Below are positions 26,571-33,887 of a stretch of DNA of 64,000 bases, piece after piece. The notes beneath the pieces are model-generated. The model saw only the letters and a program-made list of their open reading frames with translations. It was not told the origin of the DNA and searched no databases. This DNA comes from Litoreibacter albidus. GTDB taxonomy: Bacteria; Pseudomonadota; Alphaproteobacteria; Rhodobacterales; Rhodobacteraceae. Numbering within the stretch: position 1 is the stretch's first letter; each line of letters starts with the position of its first letter. The position numbers and the translations under genes were made by a program. The DNA lies in contig NZ_FNOI01000002.1 of assembly GCF_900107015.1 (NCBI RefSeq), positions 310,001 to 374,000 on the forward strand, read 5' to 3'.

Positions 26571-27878
26571 TTAACGTTTGATGTTTGTTGTTTCTTGCAG
26601 CATCTCATCAACGGTTTGGATGACCTTGGCGTTTGACGAATACGCCCGTTGGGTCTGGATCAGCGCAGTTAACTCGCCCGCCACATCCGTCGTCGATTCC
26701 TCTAACGCGTAGCCAACAATGTCGCCCGTTGGGCCATCGCCCGCGTCCCAAAGGAAAAACGACCCGCTGTCATTTGACGGAACATAGGTTTGGTTATCCA
26801 TCGCGGTCATGCCGTTCGGGTTGGGCAGGTCAACAAGCGGGATTTGGTAGATCGTGCGGGTAATCCCGATATCGAAGGTCGCTTGCACGTATCCGTTGGC
26901 ATCCACCTCCACCGACGTCATATTGCCCACTGGCGATCCGTCTTTGGTGATCTGGGTCGGTGCGAAACTGTCGGACAGTTGCGTCACCCCGGCCCCTGAT
27001 CCCAGCTCCCCGATGGTGATTTCTAAAGGTCCGCCGTCGAGCGTAACCGGAAAACTGCCCGTGACCGGATCATAGTCCCCGCCGACAGCCGATGTCCGCG
27101 TCACGGACGCCAACGTGCCGCCACTGCCACGGGTGGCATCGAAGGTCATGGTGTATTCTCCCACGACCGCGCCCCCGCTTGCGGAGTCGCGCATTTCCAT
27201 TGTCCACTGGTTGGACGCGCCCGAGGCAGGAACCACCGGCGTATAGGTGACCAGCAAGTTTTGCGACGTGCCTAGATTATCAAAATACTCAACCGAAAGT
27301 TCCAATGTTTCCCCGCTGGCCCCCGCTTCGGTCTCGGTCGCGGGTAGGTTCACACCCAAGCCCATGCGGGTCGTAGGCTCGCCTGCGAACTGGTTCGCGT
27401 TGATCTGAATCGGGCGAAGGCCGTCAGCTGTATCGCGCGGGAAGGTCGGAACCGTTCCATCAGAATCCGCGGGCCACCCCATCAGAACCATCCCCGTATC
27501 AGTCGTCAAAAACCCTTGGGAGTCTGTGCGGAATGACCCGGTGGTGGCCAACCGGAACGGAATATCTTCGCCCTGCAGATTGACCGCTGACTCTGTGGTA
27601 ATGGGAAGAAACCCGCGCCCACGAACCGCCAAGTCGGTGGAGTTGTTCGTGGTTAACAGCGATCCCGCCTGATCAATCAACCGTTGTGTGGTGACCCGCA
27701 CCCCGCCCGCCGAATAACTGCCACGGCCGTTCGATATAACCATCGAGTGAAACTCAGTATTCGCCCGCTTGTATCCGTTCGTCCCCGAGTTGGCGATATT
27801 GTCGGAAATGGTCGAAAGGCGGCTCGCGTTGGCCGCAAGGCCGGCCACGCCAGCGTTTAAGGAGGATGAAATTGTCAT
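26571..27878 (-). CDS. flgE: Flagellar hook protein FlgE
   Basis: FlgE polymerises into the hook. I use the ATG at 27878 (435 residues, MTISSSLNAGVAGLAANASR), with AAAGG upstream, rather than a longer in-frame start at 27914. The N-terminal rod/hook motif continues LSTISDNIANSGTNGYKRAN and the C-terminal motif is VAGELTALIQTQRAYSSNAK plus VIQTVDEMLQETTNIKR. The middle carries the FlgE D1/D2 beta domains. It precedes flgK and follows motB. Confidence 0.97.
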   Translation of the reverse strand: MTISSSLNAGVAGLAANASRLSTISDNIANSGTNGYKRANTEFHSMVISNGRGSYSAGGVRVTTQRLIDQAGSLLTTNNSTDLAVRGRGFLPITTESAVNLQGEDIPFRLATTGSFRTDSQGFLTTDTGMVLMGWPADSDGTVPTFPRDTADGLRPIQINANQFAGEPTTRMGLGVNLPATETEAGASGETLELSVEYFDNLGTSQNLLVTYTPVVPASGASNQWTMEMRDSASGGAVVGEYTMTFDATRGSGGTLASVTRTSAVGGDYDPVTGSFPVTLDGGPLEITIGELGSGAGVTQLSDSFAPTQITKDGSPVGNMTSVEVDANGYVQATFDIGITRTIYQIPLVDLPNPNGMTAMDNQTYVPSNDSGSFFLWDAGDGPTGDIVGYALEESTTDVAGELTALIQTQRAYSSNAKVIQTVDEMLQETTNIKR

Positions 27879-27975
27879 TTTGCGCCTTTCTGCAGCATAT
27901 GTCTTAGCGCTCACTATGGGGGCGCTGCCTTAACAGCGCGCTAACAGGTAAAATTGAAGGTAGATTTGCATCGCT

Positions 27976-28791
27976 TCAGCGATCAGACCGCAGCAGTACA
28001 ACCTCCAGCCGGTTGTTCCGCAGCGCCATTGGGTCCTTCAGCAGCGGTTTGCTTTCTCCGAACCCTGTAACCCGCTCCAGCCGACCGGTCTCAAGCCCAT
28101 ACCTCTCCATCAACTCTCTGGTGTGATGCGCACGTGTCGTTGTCAGATCCCACGCAGGGTTTTCACGGATCACGCTAGGATAGGCACTTGAGTGGCTGGC
28201 GATAGCGACACGGTTGCCCACCAATGAGAAGACCTCAACCAGCATTTTGGCAATCTCGCGCAGCACCGAATTGGGCTGTCCGGTTCGTGGGTCAAACAAT
28301 GGCGCGCCTTCCAGGTCGAACACCTCAACTACGAGCCCCTCATCAGTGACATCAGTTATAATGTGCTCAAGCGCCATTTCTTTAATCAGGCTGTCACCGC
28401 CTTTGCCAACGATGCCGGTTGCAAGCTTCTCGAAGGTCAGCTCATCCTGTTCCGCCAATGCGCGCTCTTCATCGCTCTCTTCGGTCGGGATTGTCGGCAT
28501 TCCGCCTTGGCCGGATTGTGGCAAACGACCCTTAATCATGATCGAATCCCCGCCAAACGCACCGTCCCCGCCGCCGGACACCCGCGCGACAGCGATGGTT
28601 GGGGTGAAGTAGTCGGCCAGGCCTTTGCGCTGCTTTTCTGTCGTCGCGTTCAAAAGCCACATCAGCATAAAGAACGCCATCATGGCGGTCACAAAGTCGG
28701 CGTAAGCCACCTTCCACGCGCCGCCGTGGTGCCCCCCGCCGCCGACAACTTTCTTACGTTTGATGATGATCGGGCGGGTGTTGTCGGCCAT
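27976..28791 (-). CDS. motB: Flagellar motor stator protein MotB
   Basis: MotB anchors the stator to peptidoglycan and forms the ion channel with MotA. The 271-residue protein has an N-terminal cytosolic tail, a His/Gly-rich stretch (GGGGHHGGAWKVAYADFVTA), and one transmembrane helix, VTAMMAFFMLMWLLNAT. The aspartate of YADFVTAMMAFFMLMW is the proton-binding residue. The C-terminal OmpA-like domain carries NRVAIASHSSAYP and ERVTGFGESKPLLKDPMALRNNRLEV. motA is not in the window. Confidence 0.95.
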   Translation of the reverse strand: MADNTRPIIIKRKKVVGGGGHHGGAWKVAYADFVTAMMAFFMLMWLLNATTEKQRKGLADYFTPTIAVARVSGGGDGAFGGDSIMIKGRLPQSGQGGMPTIPTEESDEERALAEQDELTFEKLATGIVGKGGDSLIKEMALEHIITDVTDEGLVVEVFDLEGAPLFDPRTGQPNSVLREIAKMLVEVFSLVGNRVAIASHSSAYPSVIRENPAWDLTTTRAHHTRELMERYGLETGRLERVTGFGESKPLLKDPMALRNNRLEVVLLRSDR

Positions 28792-28875
28792 AGTGTCCCC
28801 GTGAAGTGTTACGCGGGGACTAAAGCAGGTTCGATTGAAACACCGGTTAACAAATAGAATTGTCCGGAGTTTTCC

Positions 28876-29298
28876 CTAACCGCGCGCGCGGTCCAACAGC
28901 AAGGATGTTTCGCTGCCAGTCACAGCTTGAACTTCACGCACCTGACGCAGCACACGGTCAAAATCTGGCAGGCTCGCGGTCTCTATATGCGCCACCAAAT
29001 CCCAAACTCCATTGGTGGTGTGAAGATCAACGATTTCGGGCATACGGCGGAGCTGTTTGATAACCGTCGCCGTTTGGGCGCCCTTCACCTCAATCATCAT
29101 AATCGCATGGATCAGGTCATCCGCCTCGCCTGCGCCCATCTCGACGGTAAAGCGCCGGATCGTGCCGTCGCGGCGCATGCGATCCATGCGCGTTTGCACC
29201 GTCACCCGCGAGACGCCCAACTCCCCCGCAAGCGTCGTCACCGATGCCCTGCCGTCGCGCTTAAGAAGCGCTATCAACTTTTGGTCTGTTGTATCCAT
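28876..29298 (-). CDS. Lrp/AsnC family transcriptional regulator
   Basis: This 140-residue regulator has the Lrp/AsnC N-terminal helix-turn-helix, DTTDQKLIALLKRDGRASVT followed by LAGELGVSRVTVQTRMDRM, and a C-terminal RAM ligand-binding domain (IMMIEVKGAQTATVIKQLRR through AHIETASLPDFDRVLRQVRE). It diverges from the arginase-ornithine cyclodeaminase pair across a 134-base AT-rich gap. That is the usual layout of a local Lrp-type activator controlling amino-acid catabolism, probably responding to arginine or ornithine. The ligand is inference. Confidence 0.92.
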   Translation of the reverse strand: MDTTDQKLIALLKRDGRASVTTLAGELGVSRVTVQTRMDRMRRDGTIRRFTVEMGAGEADDLIHAIMMIEVKGAQTATVIKQLRRMPEIVDLHTTNGVWDLVAHIETASLPDFDRVLRQVREVQAVTGSETSLLLDRARG

Positions 29299-29432
29299 GC
29301 ATTCAAATTACTAGTCAAATTAGCAAAGGGATATAACAAAATGATAATTTAATCGCACATATTTTACATAGTGATTGTCGCAAATGTCGAAGCATCTGCC
29401 TACCATCGCCGAAACACCAAAAGGAGAGCGGA
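29299..29432. promoter_or_regulatory. Divergent lrp-type / arginase control region
   Basis: This 134-base AT-rich gap (for example ACTAGTCAAATTAGCAAAGG and the run around ATAATTTAATCGC) separates the Lrp-type gene from arginase. AT-rich, weakly symmetric sites are typical Lrp targets. No exact operator is claimed. AAAGGAG near 29420 is the arginase ribosome-binding site. Confidence 0.4.
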
Positions 29433-30362
29433 ATGACCTCGAAAACTTGCACACTCATCGGCGCCCCCGTTCAATCCGGCGCCAGCCAACCTGGCTGCGT
29501 GATGGGCCCCGATGCCTACCGCACCGCACGCCTGGCCGAGACCCTGCGCGACCTTGGACATGAGGTCAGTGACCTCGGAAACGTCGCGCATGAGCCGCTG
29601 CAAAACGTCACGCACAAGAACGCCGCTATCCACGATCTGCCACAAACGGTGGCGTGGGCCGTCGCGTTGGAACAGGCCGCTTTCGATGCCGCCCAGACGT
29701 CCGAGATGCCGATTTTTCTTGGCGGGGACCATAGCCTCTCCATCGGCACGGTGCCCGGCGTGGCGCGCCACTGGCAGCAACACGACCGCCCGCTCTTCGT
29801 ACTCTGGCTCGACGCGCATCCCGATTTCCACACGCTAGAGACAACAACCAGCGGCAACCTGCACGGCACCCCTGTGGCGTACTTCAGCGGGCTGCCCGGT
29901 TTCGAGGCTTACCCGAAACTCGCCGCGCCAATTGATCCGGCTAACCTTTGCATGCTTGGCATTCGCTCCGTCGATCCGGCAGAGAACGCCGCACTTGATG
30001 CAAACAGCGTCGACGTCAGCGACATGCGCGCCATTGACGAGCACGGCATCGCCGCCCCGTTGCGCGCCTTCCTAGAGCGCGTGCGCGCAGCTGACGGCGC
30101 GCTACATGTCTCCCTTGATGTGGACTTTCTGGAGCCATCCATCGCGCCAGCAGTCGGCACCACTGTCCCCGGTGGCGCAACCTTCCGCGAGGCGCATTTG
30201 GTCATGGAAATGCTCTGCGACAGCGGTCTCGTCACATCCCTCGACATGGTGGAGCTGAACCCGTTCCTTGATGAACGCGGCCGCACCGCAAGCCTGATGG
30301 TCGATCTTTGCGCCAGCCTGATGGGCCGCAAAGTGCTCGACCGTCAAACGCGGCGTTTCTGA
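29433..30362 (+). CDS. rocF: Arginase
   Basis: Arginase hydrolyses L-arginine to L-ornithine and urea using a binuclear manganese centre. The 309-residue protein shows the ligand motifs in order: FLGGDHSLSIGT (His of GGDHS), LWLDAHPDFHT (DAHxD), and LHVSLDVDFLEPSIAP (DxD). GTTVPGGATFREAHLVME and MVELNPFLDERGRTASLMV are also characteristic. It is followed after 33 bases by ornithine cyclodeaminase, so the pair converts arginine to proline. An Lrp-type regulator is divergent. Agmatinase is less likely given the arginase-like C-terminus and the OCD partner. Confidence 0.94.
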   Translation: MTSKTCTLIGAPVQSGASQPGCVMGPDAYRTARLAETLRDLGHEVSDLGNVAHEPLQNVTHKNAAIHDLPQTVAWAVALEQAAFDAAQTSEMPIFLGGDHSLSIGTVPGVARHWQQHDRPLFVLWLDAHPDFHTLETTTSGNLHGTPVAYFSGLPGFEAYPKLAAPIDPANLCMLGIRSVDPAENAALDANSVDVSDMRAIDEHGIAAPLRAFLERVRAADGALHVSLDVDFLEPSIAPAVGTTVPGGATFREAHLVMEMLCDSGLVTSLDMVELNPFLDERGRTASLMVDLCASLMGRKVLDRQTRRF

Positions 30363-30395
30363 TCCAGCCCCGCCCAGAACAGAAAGAATGATACT

Positions 30396-31442
30396 ATGAC
30401 GACACCTTCAAAACTCGCTCTCGTCCCCTTCGTGTCAGTCGACAACATGATGAAGCTGGTAAACAAAATCGGCCCCGCGCAGATGATCGCGGAGATCGCC
30501 GACTACATCGAGGCAGATTTCAAACGGTGGGAGTTGTTTGACAAAACTCCGCGCGTGGCCGCCCATTCTGAGGAGGGCGTAATTGAGCTGATGCCAACCT
30601 CTGATGGCGAAAGCTACGGCTTCAAATACGTGAACGGCCACCCCGCCAACATGGCGCGCGGCTTCCAGACGGTGACCGCGTTCGGCGTGTTGGCGCGCGT
30701 GGACAATGGCTACCCGATCCTATTGTCGGAAATGACAATCCTGACGGCATTGCGCACCGCCGCAACCTCTGCGCTGGTGGCTAAATATCTGGCACCCAAA
30801 GGTTCCAAAACCATGGCGATGATCGGCAACGGGGCGCAATGTGAATTCCAAGCGCTCGCCTTCAAAACCATTGTCGGCATCGACACAGTGCGCCTCTATG
30901 ATATCGACCCCGACGCGACCGCCAAGGCCGCCAAGAACCTCGCGGCGACGGGGCTTGAGGTCATTTCCTGCACCTCCCCCGAGGATGCGGTCGCAGGAGC
31001 GCAAATCATCACCACCTGCACTGCCGACAAACAATGCGCGACCATCCTGACCGACAATATGGTTGGCGCGGGCGTGCACATCAACGCCATCGGCGGCGAC
31101 TGCCCCGGCAAGACGGAACTGCACCGCGACATCCTGCTGCGCTCGGACATCTTCGTGGAGTACCCGCCGCAAACCCGCGTTGAGGGCGAAATTCAGCAGC
31201 TTGACGACGACCATCCCGTGACCGAGCTTTGGCGCGTAATGCTTGGGCAGGCCGAAGGGCGACGCGATGACAAGCAAATCACCCTGTTCGACTCGGTTGG
31301 ATTTGCCACAGAAGACTTCTCCGCCCTGCGCTATATCCATGATCAGTTGGCCCACCACGACACATTTGTCGAATTGGACATGTTGGCCGACCCCGACGAT
31401 CCACGCGATTTGTTCGGGATGGTCGCACGCGCGGCCTCCTAG
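30396..31442 (+). CDS. Ornithine cyclodeaminase
   Basis: This enzyme converts L-ornithine to L-proline and ammonia with bound NAD. The 348-residue protein belongs to the OCD/mu-crystallin family. PILLSEMTILTALRTAATSALVAKYLAP contains the conserved RTAA(T) substrate loop, MAMIGNGAQCEFQA is the Rossmann dinucleotide motif, and HINAIGGDCPGKTELHRDIL is the GxDxPGKxEL motif seen in true OCDs. It follows arginase directly. Together they funnel arginine nitrogen and carbon into proline. Confidence 0.93.
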   Translation: MTTPSKLALVPFVSVDNMMKLVNKIGPAQMIAEIADYIEADFKRWELFDKTPRVAAHSEEGVIELMPTSDGESYGFKYVNGHPANMARGFQTVTAFGVLARVDNGYPILLSEMTILTALRTAATSALVAKYLAPKGSKTMAMIGNGAQCEFQALAFKTIVGIDTVRLYDIDPDATAKAAKNLAATGLEVISCTSPEDAVAGAQIITTCTADKQCATILTDNMVGAGVHINAIGGDCPGKTELHRDILLRSDIFVEYPPQTRVEGEIQQLDDDHPVTELWRVMLGQAEGRRDDKQITLFDSVGFATEDFSALRYIHDQLAHHDTFVELDMLADPDDPRDLFGMVARAAS

Positions 31443-31468
31443 GGCGTATTTACGCTTGCACGCCCCGC

Positions 31469-31493
31469 AACAGCCCTGCATCTTGGGGCTGTT
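31469..31493 (+). terminator. Hairpin after ornithine cyclodeaminase
   Basis: AACAGCCC (31469-31476) pairs with GGGCTGTT (31486-31493) 27 bases after the ocd stop. There is no T run. Its right arm shares the first bases of the riboswitch P1 helix, so the two structures may be mutually exclusive. Its role as ocd terminator is uncertain. Confidence 0.35.
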
Positions 31494-31630
31494 CTCAGGG
31501 CGGGGCGAAATTCCCCACCGGCGGTAAGCGGGTCACACCCGTAAGCCCGCGAGCGCCTTTCCACCGCGAAAGGGTCAGCAGATCAGGTGCGACTCCTGAG
31601 CCGACGGTCATAGTCCGGATGAAAGAGAAC
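31491..31630 (+). ncRNA. FMN riboswitch (RFN element)
   Basis: The conserved RFN parts are all present in order. GTTCTCAGGGCGGGGCGAAA opens the P1 helix, followed by CCACCGGCGGTAAGC, AAGCCCGCGAGCGCC, GTCAGCAGATCAGGTG and CCGACGGTCATAGTCCGGAT. GAAAGAGAAC closes P1, with GTTCTC (31491-31496) pairing GAGAAC (31625-31630). It lies 80 bases upstream of ribH and should repress it when FMN is high. Confidence 0.96.
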
Positions 31631-31639
31631 GAGCATATG

Positions 31640-31655
31640 GCCCCCGCATGGGGGC
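31640..31655 (+). promoter_or_regulatory. Hairpin in the FMN riboswitch expression platform
   Basis: GCCCCC (31640-31645) and GGGGGC (31650-31655) form a 6-bp GC stem with the loop GCAT, followed by TGTTT. It is ten bases after the aptamer closes. It may act as a weak terminator or as part of the switching platform; the mode cannot be decided by eye. Confidence 0.5.
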
Positions 31656-31709
31656 TGTTTGCCCGTGATCGCCTTGGGTGACGTGTCGTTGCTATAAGGA
31701 GAAATCACT

Positions 31710-32144
31710 ATGACACCCACCCGATACGCGTTCGTCAAAGCCAACTGGCACTCGGATATTGTTGACCGAGCGTTGGAAGGTTTCTGCGAATTAATCCCCG
31801 CGTCTCAAGTCGACGTCTTCGATGTGCCCGGCGCATTCGAGATGCCCCTGCTCGCCCGCGATCTGGCGTCCACGGGAAATTACGCCGCCGTAGCATGCGC
31901 CGCGCTGGTCGTGGACGGCGGGATCTACCGGCATGACTTCGTGGCGCAAGCCGTTGTCGACGGGTTGATGCGCGCGGGGCTCGACTCTGGCGTGCCTGTG
32001 CTGTCGGTATCCCTGACACCGCACCATTTCCAAGAGACCCCGCATCACATGGCCATTTATAGCGAGCATTTCGTAACAAAGGGCCGTGAGGCCGCGCAGG
32101 CCGCATTGATGATCGGCAAAGCGAGGGCCGCTGTCGCCGCCTAG
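31710..32144 (+). CDS. ribH: 6,7-dimethyl-8-ribityllumazine synthase (RibH2-like)
   Basis: This enzyme condenses ribityl-aminouracil with dihydroxybutanone phosphate in riboflavin synthesis. The 144-residue protein begins MTPTRYAFVKANWHSDIVDRA, with the F-x-A-x-WH-x-DIV pattern of type II lumazine synthases (RibH2 of Brucella and Mesorhizobium). DVFDVPGAFEMPLLARDLA and DGGIYRHDFVAQAVVDGLM are the other active-site loops. AAGGAG lies eight bases before the ATG. It follows an FMN riboswitch and is the only riboflavin gene in the unit, so it may be the flavin-regulated second copy. Confidence 0.93.
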   Translation: MTPTRYAFVKANWHSDIVDRALEGFCELIPASQVDVFDVPGAFEMPLLARDLASTGNYAAVACAALVVDGGIYRHDFVAQAVVDGLMRAGLDSGVPVLSVSLTPHHFQETPHHMAIYSEHFVTKGREAAQAALMIGKARAAVAA

Positions 32145-32905
32145 GCCAGCTTTTGCGTGTCCCCGCAGATTGAGATCGCCTGCCCAGACGTCGTTCGCCC
32201 CCGATAGGAGGCAAGAAACAAGCACTGGTCGGCAATCTGTTGCGGGGTCACGTATTCCTTTATCGACACGTGGGAAAACGCCTGCGCCTCGGTCTCCTCA
32301 AACGTTTGGCCCAGCCGCTGCGATTTGGCTTCCAAAACGCGGCGCTGACGGTCCCCCGCGACCAACCCCGGCAATATGGCGTTGGCACGAATACCATGCG
32401 GCCCCAACTCCAGCGCCAAAGACTTGGTAAACCCGATCACCCCCCATTTGGCCGCAGCGTAAGGGCTGCGCATCGCAAACCCCACGCGGCCCGCAAGCGA
32501 CGACAGGTTCAGGATTGACGCGTTTCCGCTCGCCTTCAGCGCGTCAACCGCGCAGCGGGTGGTGTTGAACTGGGACGTAAGGCAAACCGCCAATGTGTCG
32601 TCCCAACCATCAGGCGCGATGTCCTCTACCCCGCCGGTTGGCCCCGCGATCCCTGCGTTGTTCACCAGACAGTCCAGCCCGCCCATGGCCTCAATAGACT
32701 GCGCCATGAACGCGGCTACGGCATCACGGTCCGCCACGTCGACCTTCGCCGCCGCCATTCCCTCCACCGTCGCCAACGCAGCCTCATCCACGTCGCAGAC
32801 CGTCACAACCGCGCCCTCGCTGCGAAACGCGTCTGCGATAGCGCGCCCGATACCGCTGGCCCCTGCTGTCACGATCACACGGTGGCCCTTCAACCCTAAA
32901 TCCAC
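32141..32905 (-). CDS. Short-chain dehydrogenase/reductase (SDR)
   Basis: This 254-residue classical SDR is an NAD(P)-dependent oxidoreductase. I chose the GTG at 32905 (product starting MDLGLKGHRVIVTAGASGIG) because AAGGGA lies five bases upstream; longer starts add unrelated residues. The dinucleotide motif is TAGASGIG, followed by NNAGIAG. The catalytic triad appears as Ser in NLSSLAGRVG and Tyr/Lys in SPYAAAKWGV. It diverges from the beta-keto acid cleavage enzyme across 58 bases and overlaps the end of ribH by four bases. The substrate is unknown, probably a hydroxy acid of the neighbouring pathway. Confidence 0.9.
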   Translation of the reverse strand: MDLGLKGHRVIVTAGASGIGRAIADAFRSEGAVVTVCDVDEAALATVEGMAAAKVDVADRDAVAAFMAQSIEAMGGLDCLVNNAGIAGPTGGVEDIAPDGWDDTLAVCLTSQFNTTRCAVDALKASGNASILNLSSLAGRVGFAMRSPYAAAKWGVIGFTKSLALELGPHGIRANAILPGLVAGDRQRRVLEAKSQRLGQTFEETEAQAFSHVSIKEYVTPQQIADQCLFLASYRGRTTSGQAISICGDTQKLA

Positions 32906-32963
32906 AGCTATCCCTTCCCTGAACCCGTTCCCTGCGACAGTATCAGCGAAAAGGAGTCCCGCA

Positions 32964-33887
32964 ATGTCTGATCCCGTTATCATCACTGCCGCCATCACCG
33001 GCGCGATTCACACGCCCACCATGTCAGAGGCCCTACCTGTCACGCCGGAACAAATCGTTGACGCAGCTGTAGATGCCGCCGAGGCGGGCGCCGCCATTGT
33101 TCACCTGCACGCCCGAAATCCCGAAACAGGCGCCCCAGACCAAAGCCCGGAGGCCTTCGCCCCAATCCTTGGCGCGATCAAGGCGCGGGCCGATGTGGTG
33201 ATTAACATCACGACCGGCGGCGCACCCACCATGACCGTGCAGGAACGCGTGCGCCCTGCGGAACACTGGCAGCCGGAACTGGCCTCACTCAACATGGGGT
33301 CAATGAACTTCGGGCTGTTCGGAATGCTGTCCCGCTTCCCCAATCTGAACCACCAGTGGGAGGCCGATTATCTAGGCAACCACGACATCATTTTTCGCAA
33401 CACCTTCCAAGATATCGGCTTTGTTCTAGATACGCTTCAAAGTGCCGGAACGCGGTTCGAGTTTGAATGCTACGACACCGCCCACCTCTATAACCTCGCG
33501 CATTTCCGCGACGCGGGTAAAGTTAGCGGCCCGTTGCTGATCCAAACCGTGTTCGGCCTGCTGGGTGGCATCGGCCCACACCCCGACGATGTGGCCCACA
33601 TGAAGCGCACCGCCGACCGCCTGTTTGGCGATGAATACGTCTGGTCAGTGCTGGGCGCAGGACGTCACCAAATGCCAATCGCCGCGATCTCTGCCGCGCA
33701 AGGTGGCAATGTTAGGGTCGGTTTGGAGGATTCCATCTGGTTGGAGAAAGGCGTGCTCGCGCCGTCCAGCGCGGCGCAGGTCACCAAGGCACGTGAGATT
33801 ATCGAAGGCTTGGGCCGTCGCGCCGCCACCCCCGCAGAGGCCCGCGCGAAGCTGGCCCTGAAAGGTGGCGACAACACCGCGTTCTAG
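32964..33887 (+). CDS. Beta-keto acid cleavage enzyme (BKACE, DUF849)
   Basis: Members condense a beta-keto acid with acetyl-CoA, giving acetoacetate and a new CoA ester. The ATG at 32964 follows AAGGAG and gives 307 residues starting MSDPVIITAAITGAIHTPTM. The zinc-binding HxH is in AAIVHLHARNPETG, and GGAPTMTVQERVRPAEHW and AGRHQMPIAAISAAQGGNVR are further family blocks. It shares a 58-base divergent gap with an SDR gene and ends overlapping a FAD oxidoreductase by four bases. Keto acids in this family range from 3-keto-5-aminohexanoate to dehydrocarnitine; the actual one is not evident. Confidence 0.9.
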   Translation: MSDPVIITAAITGAIHTPTMSEALPVTPEQIVDAAVDAAEAGAAIVHLHARNPETGAPDQSPEAFAPILGAIKARADVVINITTGGAPTMTVQERVRPAEHWQPELASLNMGSMNFGLFGMLSRFPNLNHQWEADYLGNHDIIFRNTFQDIGFVLDTLQSAGTRFEFECYDTAHLYNLAHFRDAGKVSGPLLIQTVFGLLGGIGPHPDDVAHMKRTADRLFGDEYVWSVLGAGRHQMPIAAISAAQGGNVRVGLEDSIWLEKGVLAPSSAAQVTKAREIIEGLGRRAATPAEARAKLALKGGDNTAF

